DNA of 64,000 bases from Cristatella mucedo (Eukaryota; Bryozoa; Phylactolaemata; Cristatellidae): positions 430,501 through 494,500 of the forward strand of contig WPIO01000084.1 in assembly GCA_009760855.2 (NCBI GenBank), written 5' to 3'. The notes under the pieces are model-generated. The model ran no database searches, was not told where the DNA came from, and worked only from the letters and a program-made list of their open reading frames with translations. The position numbers and the translations under genes are program-made. How positions within the stretch are numbered: position 1 is the first letter of the stretch; every line of letters starts with the position of its first letter. Shown here piece after piece: positions 46,861 through 58,679 of this stretch.

Positions 46861-49083
46861 GCCAAAATGAGGTGGCTTAGACGGCCATATCCCTAGAACC
46901 TGAGCTTGACGAGTACTAATATCAGCAGTTTCAGACAAAATATCTTACATGTGTCCGAATTTAGGTCCAGTCAAGAGAGGCAGTTTTATTATGAGAGTCC
47001 AGTCACACACTGATTTTATTCTTTGGAATCCATAATCAGCTTGAACAAGGTGCCATAAGGCACATTAAAGCTATCGAAAATTAGTATTCCATTCAACTAG
47101 TTGAAGTTCTGTTTTGGATATGCACAATATGTGTTCTGTTTTGAATATGAAAAACGTTTGTGAAAAATAAATGAAGGTAGAAATATCTAGTTATCATCCT
47201 GCTCACAGAAGATATGAGCACACACCCTTTTAAGTGAAGAATCAAGCTGGCAGCTAACTTTGCTTCCCCTGGTTCACAATTTTTCATGTCGTGAGACACA
47301 TAATTTATTAAGGGGAACCTTGTCACTTAACCAAAACATTGAACTTCATTGGGATATAACTGAAAATACTATTTACTGTGGTCGTACAATGTTTAGGGTA
47401 CTGCTTTAAAGGCTGCTGTGATAGGGCGTTCTCGATTGGTCACTGGTTCCTACACTCTGCACGTCGTGAGTGTCACCAGAAGCTATTTAGTCACGCGCCT
47501 TAGCCACTAATAGCTTAGAAAATTGTGATGCAGTATCTTCATCATAGGTGCTTGGTTGGGGCAGCTTCTCAATTGCAGCCTTAGGAAATCTGCTAAGTTT
47601 TCTATGGCATTTTCGAATACAAAAACCTATTTTTCTTAACTCTTACCTTTGATGCTATGTTAATGTATAGTTTTAGTCGGCGTCGGCGTATGAGTTATTT
47701 CATTAACCAACTGCAAAACTAAAAATAAGCATAGCTGAAGGGGTCGGAAAATAATAACATTGTCAACCTCTTGGGGATACAGTTAATGGCATCGAAATTC
47801 CCACAATCGTCTATTAATAGAAGCCGAGTGGTATTAAAGTATTGTCATATGCCTGCATTACACATAAATAACCCAAAAATAACAAACTTAGTCGAATAAA
47901 TGAACTGATATTGAGAGCCTGTATCATCTTCATATTTCAAACTTCAGAGGCCAAATCATGGCTGCAGTTCCGTGGCTAAAAATCTTGACTACTCGATCAG
48001 AGATTTAAGCAAGTTAGTACAGCTAGATACATTTTAAACTCGAGCAAGGAAAAATCTATATAATCACAAATATCAGCTTGAATGTGATTCACATAGTTTT
48101 TACATTAAAGGCTCCATTAAAAAACTTGGTTAAAGCTGCAGTGTCTGCAATTTTCTTTATCAGGAGACCTGTATAGTTTATGTTATGGTAATGAAAATTA
48201 ATCGGTTCATCAATAATTTGAATCGTTTGAAAGAAGTAGACACCATGAACCTAGTTGTCTATTTCTCACGTGAAATGCATATCCAAATAATAAAAAGTTA
48301 AATTAAATATTCCCATTTACAGATTAAAAAATTAAATTTTGATTGCAAGCTAATTTCAATGACCAAACTGCTGTTCTTCGGCTTGAATGCAAGATTATAT
48401 TTGAAGCAGGCATGGACGAGGAAATGAGTGCATGTTTTATCCAGCAAATTATCTATATACAATTTTGGTTTGATTGAAGCAATTGCTTGAAATACGTACT
48501 TGTAACTACCGACGGGATAAGAGCACTTCTGACTTGTTTTTCCTGCTAAATTTTCCAACGTACACTGGCATCTGCCAGTGATCTTGGGGTAAAGTTTATT
48601 TCTTTAATTTTATTTGAAGGTCAATAGCCTACTATCGGCATGACCTTGACCAATAAAACAAGTAATCGGTAAGGAAAGATTGAAGCCGCCAGCCAACCGT
48701 TAAAATTGCTTTGGAGAAAAATCTTGAATTGTTATTGGTAATTAATAGCCCTGTGTTGCGATGGGAACAGTAGACTGATATAATGATGGTAGCATAATGC
48801 GAGCACATTAATAAGCCATTGAAAAAATTCCAATTATTCTACAGTGACGACTTTTTAAATATTTACCTTAAATTTTAAACTAAGCAGAAGCTCTGCTCGT
48901 TACATGTGGAATGCCAATAATATTGTGGCCTGTAGGAGAAATCTGATCATGCATTTCCACTTCGTTTTGGTTCTTAGAGAAGCTATTACAGTCGCCTTAT
49001 CTCGTTTACGTCAACTGCATGATGAATAAATTGCATAATGTATATATCAAAACGGACAATTCCAATTTTGTACGCTTCTCTAG
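46861..49083. other. Unassigned sequence
   Basis: No repeat family or supported exon is visible. CACTGGCATCTGCCAGTG at 48563-48580 is a small perfect palindrome-type hairpin. If candidate gene 2 is real, this is intron. Confidence 0.35.
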
Positions 49084-49235
49084 ATGGATTACCGATGGAA
49101 AAGGCCTCAGTTTGTTACGCCATATCAACCGTCTGTTATACCACTGCCAACAAATCAGTCTTCCATAATTTCCGAGGTCTCTGGATTTTTAAAAAAAAGA
49201 GCTATAACTGAGTTCCAAAGAGGCACATTAAAATT
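49084..49235 (+). CDS. Candidate gene 2, exon with MS4A-like pre-helix motif
   Basis: The acceptor is TTTTGTACGCTTCTCTAG and the donor AAATT|GTAAGT. The frame begins MDYRWKRPQFVTPYQP, is Pro/Gln-rich, and ends AITEFQRGTLKL. In MS4A proteins a similar F-x-(K/R)-G-x-x-K-x-LG motif sits just before the first helix, so this may be the N-terminal exon of a second MS4A-like gene. Caveats: a second frame is also open over most of the exon, the exon leaves in phase 2 rather than phase 0, and no helix-1 exon is found downstream in the window. Confidence 0.4.
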
Positions 49236-50404
49236 GTAAGTACAATGAAATCTACTAAATGAGTAGTGAACATTCTATTTTATTTCAAAGAAATTTATTC
49301 TAATAGCACTGCCCTTAAATTAGAAATTCAATCTGTCAACTATTCATGTGGATTTACTATTTTATCTGAATATGGGAAAGGTAGAAGTTTTGTGGTGCTC
49401 CAAATCATCAAACGTAAGGAATATAAGAATCTGAAATCTAGTTTAAAAATGTGTAGCTCATAGATTATAAATACATTCACTTTTAATTTTCCTACTCAGC
49501 ACCACACGAGACTTCAAAATTCAAATTTGGTTATCAGCCGCGACATCATATCAGGCGGGGGACTGCCAGTGGACATGCATGCGATCACACCGCATTCTGT
49601 TAAGTTTATTTACTTGTGCAGCGGTGCAACTTCAAAATTGATTTTGCTGTTTGAATCGTCTATATTTATTTAGCAATTGTAACATGTGGTTTGGAGTAGC
49701 TGGGATGCCTGTGTAATGATGCAGCTGCAAAAGCATTTGGCAAGAAACTTAATTGCAGAGCTTGACGTGCTTCCGGAGATGAAAGGTTTTAAAATCACGA
49801 CCAGTTTAGTACATTTTTCTTTTCTCATTCAGAAAAAGCCACATTCATGCAGGCGACCATCAACATTAAAAAGTCAGTTTAATCGATGAAATGGTAAATT
49901 TTTTGTCGTCACTTAAGTCTGGTTGATAAAAAGCACTTTAAGTGATCAGACAGATATCCGAGGGAGTTTACATGCTGGGATAAAAATTCCTGATGCCACA
50001 GCTGAAAAAGAAATTCTAGTACACGCTGCCTATCATGGTACATGTTCAATGCCATGATTCTGTCCTGGGCAGGGCTCTGGAGTGGGATATTTTTTTTCGG
50101 GCGATAGTAACCTAGCCGTCATTTGGAAGCCACAGCCACGAACCAGTAGTAGAACATCCCAGCACCCGTGACTTTGCAAAACATTGCAAATAGAAAGTAT
50201 GAGCATGCACACAAACCATTAGCTGCTAGAACCTTTTGACCTTCGGCACTCAATGGCAAATAAAAGTAATTTTTTATTCTTTCGTTAGGTCTGTGTTATG
50301 ATAACAACGGTATCTAAGGCTGAGGCTATCGCTCAGCTGGCAAGGCCAGCTTTTCTTGACAAAAATTACTTCAAAGAGTCCGAGTCCGAAGAATCCCGAA
50401 TTAA
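49236..50404. other. Unassigned sequence
   Basis: A possible acceptor (ATATTTATTTAG, about 49673) is followed by NCNMWFGVAGMP, but no first helix precedes it, so no exon is called. Confidence 0.3.
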
Positions 50405-51066
50405 CAATAATAATAATAATAATAATAATGTACTTGATAAAGTGCCCTCAGAGAACTTAATCTCTTTCTAGGCGCTTTAAATTTGCTGCAAAGGGAAATG
50501 CAATTGAATTGTAAGTAAAATCATGCTTGAATAACAAGCAAAATGAATAACATGGTTAGGGGTGACATGCACAGGGTCGGCATGCAAATGTGGTTAGTGG
50601 CAGCATGCACAGCGTCAGCACGCATAAGCACGTGAAGGATGAATTACAGGGACCCACTAAATGCTGTCCTAAATAGGTGTGTTTTTAAGTTCCTTTTAAA
50701 TGTGGTCAGATCAGTGGATGTTCTGATGCAGGTCGGGAGGGTGTTCCAGGCTTTGGGAACATACAAACTAAATGCACGCTCTCCAAAAGATTTAAGGTTT
50801 GTACGAGGTATTTCTAGGCTGTGGGATTCCGAAAAGCGGGTAGTACGATGCTTGGCCTGGTGGGGGAGTATGTCGGAGAGATAGGCTGGAGCCATAGAAT
50901 GACGGGACCTGAAAGTGAGCGACAAAATCTTGAAGTCAATCCGTTGCTTGACTGGTAGCTAGTGCAGGTCGCCGAGAAGTGGAGTAACGTGGCAACTGCA
51001 AAGCTCATGACAGACAAGCCTAGCTGCAGAGTTTTGCACCTGGTGCAATCGCCTGATCGCACATGC
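50405..51066 (-). mobile_element. LINE A copy, 5'-truncated, well preserved
   Basis: It has a clean (ATT)n tail (50405-50429), the terminal stem-loop and the 3' UTR with its doubled motif. The C-terminal domain is open ([20 protein letters not shown] to FSGSL-stop). It is close in sequence to the copies at 627-1415 and 62788-64000, so these are among the youngest LINE A copies here. Confidence 0.92.
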
Positions 51067-51267
51067 TAACAAACTTGTCTAATCTGCAAGCTAACACAAC
51101 TGATTGCTCAATACATTACGGTATGCTTTGTGACGCAAACCAGAGGCTTTCTATTCATAGGGTTTCATTTAAATCAGAAAAGTGCACGGCTATTAGCTCT
51201 GCTTCTGGTAATCCTTCATTATCCTACAATATTTTCACCAAGGTAACCGCATGCCTAATCACATATG

Positions 51268-51860
51268 TATGCGTCTGTAGTTCGACAAAGCCTTAATTAA
51301 TGCTTTGGTATTTTGCAAGAAGGTTCTCTTGTGCCCGGTCAAATCCCAACTTGATTTCTATGCAAACTCTCCCATAGGCTTCATCTCATGCAACACACGA
51401 GAAATGACGTGTAGCACAGCTGAGTCCAGAGAGCAGGCGAAGGCTTTCAAGCAGTTAAATAGCAAGAGGATACATGCAAAGAATGCCCCACAGTCGGCAG
51501 CAGGAGAGGTGATGTAGCTGCCTGAACACTTTGACCCTGAACTCTTAGATCCATCTGACCCTGCTTTCTTAAAAGCACATGTTAAGTGCCTAGACCGCGA
51601 TTAAGTTCAATCAGGGTGCTTACGGATATGAAAACCTTAGTTTTGGAAAGACAAATGAAAAGCTTCTGTCAACGAAGTCTAAAAGTGACTAGAAAAGCTA
51701 ATTTCTCACCCATAGAAGACCCAGGGGCGTTTGGAGGCTGCAATTGGTGCCGTATTCCAGCTTGGTTTGAAGGAGCTTAGCTCTGGTGACCCTGGTGTGT
51801 CAGAGCGTCTGAGTACTAAATTTTCTTCGTTTCATTTGGTCGCCTAATAACCCTCGTAGC
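51268..51860 (-). mobile_element. Decayed LINE B fragment with a LINE A scrap inside
   Basis: TTCATCTCATGCAACACACGAGA, GCACAGCTGAGTCCAGAGAGCAG and CCCACAGTCGGCAGCAGGAGAG follow LINE B order. GAAGGAGCTTAGCTCTGGTGAC continues it. Between them AAGTGCCTAGACCGCGATTAAG at 51588 looks like a + strand LINE A stem. Confidence 0.55.
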
Positions 51861-52615
51861 TGATTCCAGTAAAGAAACGTGTGGTTAAAACTCCTGAATC
51901 GGCTGAACATTCTTTCAGCTATATTCAACGCCGGCTGCAGAGTCTAAACAGTCGTCTTTTCATTGACTGGTTAAAACTGCACAACAATTGTGTAGGCTAG
52001 ACAGAACAAAGCAGAAAATGAGTTCCTTAGCCAAAGGCCATCTTAGGTGCTGCCTGATCGTTAAATCTGATTGTGCATCATGGTTACCTGTGGTAGTGTT
52101 TTTCCTAATGAAAATGTTACATGAAAAGTAGCTACAAAAGAGGACGCCTAATTCCAAACATTTGGTGACTGGTGAGCTAGGGCAAGCTGCATTCTCCGAC
52201 TGTCCGATGTTCTAGCTGTTACCCCGATGTAATCTTTAGCTTGTGCTGCTAAGAAAATTCGAGCTATTTGTGACTCGAGTTCATGTCAACCTAAGGCTCG
52301 GAAATATTTACCAACTGCATTAAGGCTGGTAATAAACTCATGATTTTTAAATTTAGTTTAAAGTGACCTGTCGCTTCAATTTCTTTGCTTTGTCCAATCG
52401 GGTTGTCCTTCGTGTGCTTATGTGACAAAGTGTTATGTACTTATAATATAGCCAAGCTCTTTTTGTACTTAATAGTCAAACAATAAATATTTGTTATAGG
52501 ATATTCATTTGGAAACTGTGATGTTAATAATTTTTAAGTCGCCATAAGAAAATATTATTGGAATATATGTGTGCATAAAGATTTAGTGACATTTTTAACT
52601 TGCACATCTATCTTA
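51861..52615. other. Unassigned sequence
   Basis: TTGTCCTTCGTGTGCTTATG at 52404 is a short LINE A 3' UTR trace. Nothing else is recognised. Confidence 0.3.
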
Positions 52616-52740
52616 ACCGGCCGTGCTCGTCCCGTGCTGGGGTCGTGGAAGCTACCCGAGCCTCCTGGTTCAGGAACAGAGACCACACGGCTTCCGAGCA
52701 GACAATTTTGTAGGAGACGCAAAACCTCCTCAAAGTTCCC
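52616..52740 (-). repeat. GC-rich dispersed repeat C, copy 2
   Basis: Its reverse complement matches 12320-12431: GCGTCTCC, GCTCGGAAGCCG, CTGTTCCTGAAC, CGGGTAGC, CCCCAGCA. GC-rich sequence continues to about 53150, so the parent element may be longer. It could be a piece of another retroelement type, but no catalytic motif is visible. Confidence 0.7.
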
Positions 52741-53228
52741 TCTCCAAGCATGAGATGCTGACGTGGACCAGGCAAGCATAGCTGTTTGGCCAGCAGCTGC
52801 CGGGAGCCCCGAACACGAAGGGTCTTACCACTGCTGACCAGTTGCCTCGTGTCAAGCAAGACCGGGCAACGGTTGCATACTAATTGGTCTTTTTTCGGGA
52901 TGCCACCGTCTGAGCATCATCGCTGCCGTCAAACTGCACTCTCATAACAACCATTACCATATTAGTGCTGTAGTCTATAACCGGGTCTGGTTTCAGAGCC
53001 GGACTACAAGTAAGCGGGAGGGTGATGCCAGCCGACATTAATGTGAGAGTGGAGGCCGGAAGAGTTCCGATTAGGTGGCCCAGAGCTCAGGTTGTGTCGG
53101 GCCGTGAGTACTTACAATATCGGGCGGCATAGGCTCAGCACGTGGCAAAAGACCTGTTAACAGCTTTAACTGATTGAAAAGAGCTTTTATGATGCTAATC
53201 AATGACACATTAGATATTATTTAAAATT
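52741..53228. other. GC-rich unassigned sequence next to repeat C
   Basis: Base composition is higher in GC than the surroundings up to about 53150. Minus-strand frames are fragmentary and no motif is recognised. Confidence 0.3.
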
Positions 53229-53376
53229 TAATTCATTTATATAGCGCCCCAAGAGAACTTCATCTCTATTCAGGCGCTTCACATATGCCTTGGGGCTCGA
53301 GCACACGACCTCAGTCAGACCTTGGTTGGGGCTAGCACCTTAACCGCTAGACCAAACCAGCTCGGCCATTCGAACT
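53229..53376 (-). mobile_element. SINE A copy 3
   Basis: The best-preserved copy. On the minus strand it reads GCCGAGCTGGTTTGGTCTAG, CGGTTAAGGTGCTAG, then the B-box-like GTGTGCTCGAGCCCC. It ends with GAAGCGCCTGAATAGAGATG, AAGTTCTCTTGGGGCGCTAT and ATAAATGAATT. Confidence 0.92.
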
Positions 53377-53887
53377 TAAAATTAAATCAGGTAGCTCAGC
53401 CTTCAAAAGTAGCTAACTTAAATTACCTATAGCCTTCAATCAGGTTGATTACAAAAGGGCATGAATTCAAAACAACACAGAAGAACGCCAAAATCACTTG
53501 AATTAGCCAGTTATGGTGACGAAGCTAAATTACTAATATCCCGGATGGATAACAGAAAAACTTCAAGAAAACGTTTCCTGGCAATGAAACTATAATGAGA
53601 TAGTTTGAATTTAAAAAAGCTTGTTTCCTCGAAACCGAGACTACGGTCTGACTGGGATTCAAAAACTAGTCATTCAAAAGTGTCAAAGTGATATGCTTCG
53701 AGTTTAAAATGAATATCGAAACAATTCTGGTCGTTGTAGTGCATCACTTTAGGTTCTACAATACCGATCAGAAGCTTTTATTACCTGTGATTATCAAATA
53801 CTTCCAAAGAGACTGTCCAAGCTATCAAGTAGTGGGAGCACAGTTCTATACTAGGTTAGGTCATACCTTAGGTGAATATATAGTATA
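53377..53887. other. Unassigned sequence
   Basis: A 66-codon + strand frame from 53688 is uninformative. No repeat is recognised. Confidence 0.3.
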
Positions 53888-55125
53888 ATAGTAATAATAC
53901 ATTGTAGAGAGTCCTCAGATAACCGAATCTCTCTCAATGCACTTTAAATATGGTGCATACAAAGAATTACCAAATGTTTGTTAGTAACATTGGAGCGTAG
54001 CACTCATAGGGTAAGCAGGTACATGCAATCAAAGGAAGAATCGCAAAGACGGAATACATTTAAGACTATCAGGTCTTCTTAAAGCTTTTTCAGCGTCCTA
54101 ATATCAGAAGATGTGAGTGATAAATGAGTTCCAAGCTTTGAGAGCATTGGAACTAAAGACAGGGTCTTCGACAGTTTTAAGGTTCCTACGATCCATGGCT
54201 AAACGATTCGAGTCATAACAGTGGGATGTACGATTCTCCGCTCGGTCGCGGAGTAGTTCCGATGGGTAGGCTAGAGCCGGAGAATAAAATGACCTAAAAT
54301 TAAGTGACAAAACCTTGGAGTCAAAGGGCTGCTTGACTGGGACCTGATGCAGGTCTGCGAGAAGTGCTGTGATGTTGCATCTGCGAAGCTCAAGGCAGAC
54401 AAACTTAGCTGCCGAGTTTTCCACCGTCTGTAAGTGTCTGATTGCATTGGTCGGTAGATCAGCAAGCAGTGACCTACAGAATTCGAGACCGTATGCTGCA
54501 AATACACGGATCAACTTAACTGTGGCATTCTTGTCTAAACAAGTCCGGATTTTAGAAATTTTATGTAGCTGAAAATTGGCAGACTCAAATGTGGAGGTTA
54601 TGTGGTCGTCTAATGTAACGTCGCTTTGAAAAAGGACACCTAGATTACGTGCACATTCAGCAAAAGATGATGACTGAGCCGATTTAGTGATACTCGTTTT
54701 TCAATTTCTGAAACACACTTGGTTTGTCCATGGCTAGGAAAATAGTTCTGTTGTCATTCAATTTAAGAAAAGTTGCCGCAATCTATGTGTGGAGGTCATC
54801 AATACTTTTAGTAATGGTGTGCAGAGAATTCAACGTTCTCGAGGGCTGGGAGGGATAAAAGAAATGGTACAAGCTATTTTTATATGTATAGAAGTGAAAT
54901 CTTGGATAGTTGTTGACGGTCAAATCGGCAAGAGGTACAGTGTCAACTGTGTTAGGAAGGGATCAGGCACAGACCCATGGGTACCCCTAACTTGAGCGGA
55001 TCTTTAGATGATCTTTGTCCGTTCACATCAATACTACGGATTCTCACACTGAAATATGACCTCAAGCGTTGCAGTGCAGTGCCAATATCGGAGGTTAGAC
55101 CTAGCTATATGCTGTTTATCTTTGA
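53888..55125 (-). mobile_element. LINE A copy, decayed
   Basis: Read on the minus strand it has a decayed stem-loop and tail near 53888, then the C-terminal domain (54104-54514 open; GLEFCRSLLADLPTNAIRHL). Upstream it reaches the reverse-transcriptase core, ending just before the GVPQGS equivalent. It meets a + strand copy head-to-head. Confidence 0.82.
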
Positions 55126-55127
55126 AT

Positions 55128-56328
55128 AAAGTACCCCACCCCAATGTCAGTAATGGTTACCTCCGATTTCAGTCGGCCGTAGGGCCAACTCATTTATTTA
55201 TCTACTCAATCTACCTGGCTGATTTTAGTGAAGATAAATTCGGCTTGCATTTATACTTTGATTACACGCAGGAATTATTAGCTAAACACCCGCCCTTCTA
55301 TACCTTGCTCTGAATTCAAGTCATATAACTCACTTCCAGCTAGTTTCGGCCAAATTTTGTGAGCATGAAAACACATTTACTCAAGTGAAAAACTTGATAA
55401 GACTAAATAGAAGCCTTGGTAAACCAACCTAAAAGTTCTTCGTGAACCAAGTGTGATTCAGAAATTATAACACCTAACGATCAAAATTGGTTGTGCCAGC
55501 ATATCTCCAGTTAAATCTGCATGAAATTTAAGAGTCCTATTCCAAAGTGAATTTTTGTTAGACCACTCCATCAGTTCCACAGACAGGTCTGTCCACTTTT
55601 ACCTACAAAACAATAATAAAATGAGGGCTTGTTTGGACTTGGTAAACCACATCTAAATTGGACAATCTAATTGTGAAACCAATGTTGACTTCGGTAACTA
55701 ATTGCTTACTGGTCTTCCGGCCTGTGCGATTAGGCACTTAAAATTGGTACAGAACTCTGCAGCAAGGCTAGCCTCTTGCAAGCGAGTCATTTGGAATATC
55801 ACATTGCTTCTAGCTGGCCCTTCATTGGCTCCAAGCCAAGCAAAGCATTGAGTTAAAATTCTTCCACTCACCTCTAGGTAATTACATTTTTTTAACTCCA
55901 GCCGACCTACCAGATTTACTTCCCAGCAGGCGCGGCATCTTACTGAGCTTTTCGGAGTCTAATATGTTTTCTTAAACCTCGTATGCACCTAAAATGTTTT
56001 AGAGACCGTAACTATACTTAGGATGCTCCCAAAGCCTGAAGCTCACTTATATTGGCGTTATGACATCCCTTGACTCGACAGCATTGAAAAAGCTGAAAAC
56101 ACAACTATTTATTACGGCTTTAAGTATGTCGGTGCTATTTGCCTTGTGCTCGCTCATGCATGCTGACCCTGTGCATGCCACCTTTAAACCTGTTATGCTC
56201 GCTTTTATTTAGCATGCTAATACTAACTATTCCCAAATGCTTCCTTTGCAGCACATGTAAAGTGCTAAAAAGAGATTGGGTCTTCTGAGGATGGTATACC
56301 TAATATATTATTTTTACTATTATTATTA
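55128..56328 (+). mobile_element. LINE A copy, decayed, head-to-head partner
   Basis: It starts at the [10 protein letters not shown] equivalent (FQSAVGPTHLFIYSIYLADF) with the catalytic box worn to YFDYTQELL. It continues through RLDFCNS, ADLHWL and the 3' UTR to AAAGTGCTAAAAAGAGATTGG and a (TTA)n tail at 56310-56328. Many frame breaks. Confidence 0.8.
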
Positions 56329-56730
56329 ACCTAATGTCACCAAACTTTGGAAAGCCTTAACAATTGACATGTGTTGATCATGAATAAATTATGTATATAG
56401 CTACCCAAAATCTGGGTGAGCTATTCTGAAACTCCCTATGCTGCAATGAAATTACATGAACTACACTGCTAACAGCTGCATGGGTTTCCACCACAACCAG
56501 GTCCACTTAGCTTGAACTAATAGAATGGTCAATCATTGACTTTCTAGATACTAATAGACAGGCAAAATACTTTACGTGTTTGTTTGGTAGAATCTTGTTT
56601 TTTGAGTCTTATCTACTCCATTCGGCCTTTCCTTTCCTGTGAACTTACCTTTTTGGTTCATAAGTGCTTTGCGTGCTTACCTGAGCATGATTCAGTACAT
56701 GGTACAAGCCAGAAAAAAATAAGAAAATGT
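56329..56730. other. Unassigned sequence
   Basis: Nothing recognisable between the LINE A tail and SINE B. Confidence 0.35.
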
Positions 56731-56878
56731 TAGCTGATTGAAAACCCTCATTTTTATAGCGTGGCTATTACCACTGCCAGCAGAGGATAATAAAAGATCG
56801 TACACTTCAGGGCTCGAACCCATGACAAGGGTCGTGTCGAACGAGCACCTCAAGCACTGGGTAGGGAACAAACCAGAC
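56731..56878 (-). mobile_element. SINE B copy 3
   Basis: Its minus-strand tail GATAGCCACGCTATAAAAATGAGG and TTTTCAATCAGCTAACA matches the other SINE B copies, and the B-box-like CATGGGTTCGAGCCCTG is clear. The head (CTGGTTTGTTCCCTACCC) looks closer to the SINE A head, so this copy may be a chimera or a subfamily. Confidence 0.75.
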
Positions 56879-58582
56879 AGAGGTCCTGATAACCCATGGC
56901 ATCAATTTCTTCTGTGTTTGCTTAGGCATGGTGGCCCAAGCATACTTATTGTTTGCCTTTACGTCCTTGTCTAAGCGTGGTACATCGCATGCCACTAACT
57001 TACATAGTCAAGCATTTTGATAGAGATTTATTTTTCGCAGGATGTTTTCCATGAGGCTTAATTTTACAACCATCTTGTGCCTAATAAATAATTATCTACT
57101 GCTTTTTAAGCCTGGCAATGCAGAGAGACAAAGTATGTTGCATTATACCAATGGTGATACAATTAATGGTAATCTTCTTTCACTGTGGTAATTTTGTGAA
57201 ATTGAATGACGATAAAGCCCAAGCAGATAGAACTTGTTTCAGTCCCGAGACCATTTCGTAAAACCAGTAGGATCGCATATATTTAGACTGTTTAGAAACT
57301 GATCTGAATGCAAATTATTGTATTACAGTTCACGGTGTAGAAATTATGGAAACTACTTGCCTATATGAGGAAGTCCCTCCAAACAGGCATTATAAAACTT
57401 CATTCATCATAGAAATTAAAAACCAAGGACAATGATGTGTGTTCTGCTGGAGATTGGTTGATACAATCTGAAGCATCATATATTTGAAGATAGATGTGCA
57501 ATTAATTAAGAAATTAGATCCAAATGGACCGAACACCATTCGTATCGAAGTATCGAAATGAATATAATGAAAATGGAAAAATATAGTACTTTTGAGTTAC
57601 CACTAAAGTAAAGAAAGAATATAAAAAACATTAGCTAGCAATTGTTAATACAATAGACTTTAAAACTAAATGATATTCGCATGATTAATTAGATGATTTG
57701 TGAGGTTTATGATAAGCAGCTACTAAATTCTGAAAGACGTATGTAGAAAACGTACTTTGGGTTTGTAACTGTCATGCAATCACTTAATATTCTCTAGTGT
57801 GGCAGAAACAGAGAAACAATTCTCTAGCTAGTTTGTTCTCGTAACGAATTTTTAATATGTAAAAGAACTAGTCAATATTGTACAGGACAGCTTTATTCAT
57901 TTTCAAATTAAGTTCATTTAAGTTACCTTGACCACAAAGGATTTATTTTCTTGAGCCAACCAAACCCGCCAGACATATACTAATAACGTTTTAACTCGAT
58001 CGCCAAAATCAAGTCTTGTATCACTCAATTGAGGTTCCCCAGAAATTATTAGGATCGATCAAGGTGCATTATCACTATTTTTGATGGAACTATATTCAAG
58101 TTTATTGCACATATAACGTATGCCTTTGGAGATATATAAAGTAAGTTATTTGAGTCCTCGTGGTCATTTATTTAGCAGCCCTATCACAGTCAAGAGCCAG
58201 CGTTTACAATAAAATGGACCAACAACCTGTCAGGGAAGGCGTACCTCAATAATTCTAAGTTCATTACTGATTCTTAAAACTTGACAGCAGTTTCTTTGGC
58301 GAAAAACTGAAGAAGCTGCAGTATTAAAAGAGACAAACCATTCGACAGGTTACCTGGGCACAACTTTATGGATGATACATTTTCTTTGGAAACAATTGAG
58401 CCCTGCAGAGAAGGGCTACCGTATTTTCCACAGAGGCTTCAGAGGGAAATACCTCTATGTGAGTTTGACAGGTTCCATATGTTACGAATGTGCATGAGAC
58501 TGAAAACATGGTTTTTCTGGTACCTACGTTCATTGATGAAGTGTGACACATTGCCTGGTTCTTGACTACTAATTGTACCACA
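56879..58582. other. Unassigned sequence with a faint LINE trace
   Basis: GGTAATTTTGTGAAATTGAATGACGATAAAGC at 57186 (+) reads NFVKLNDDKA, like the LNDDKT block of both LINE families, so a decayed LINE piece probably lies at about 57060-57370. The rest is featureless. Confidence 0.4.
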
Positions 58583-58679
58583 GTAATGTAATGTAATGTA
58601 TCTCCGTCAGTTACTCCACAAAGTCAAAAAGACCATGTGGGTGTTATGCAGGAGAGTTTTTTATAGCACACTCACAGCC

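Noticed and set aside
49679-49720. Possible exon reading NCNMWFGVAGMP after an AG
   Set aside because: It would need a preceding helix-1 exon between 49236 and 49679, which I cannot find.
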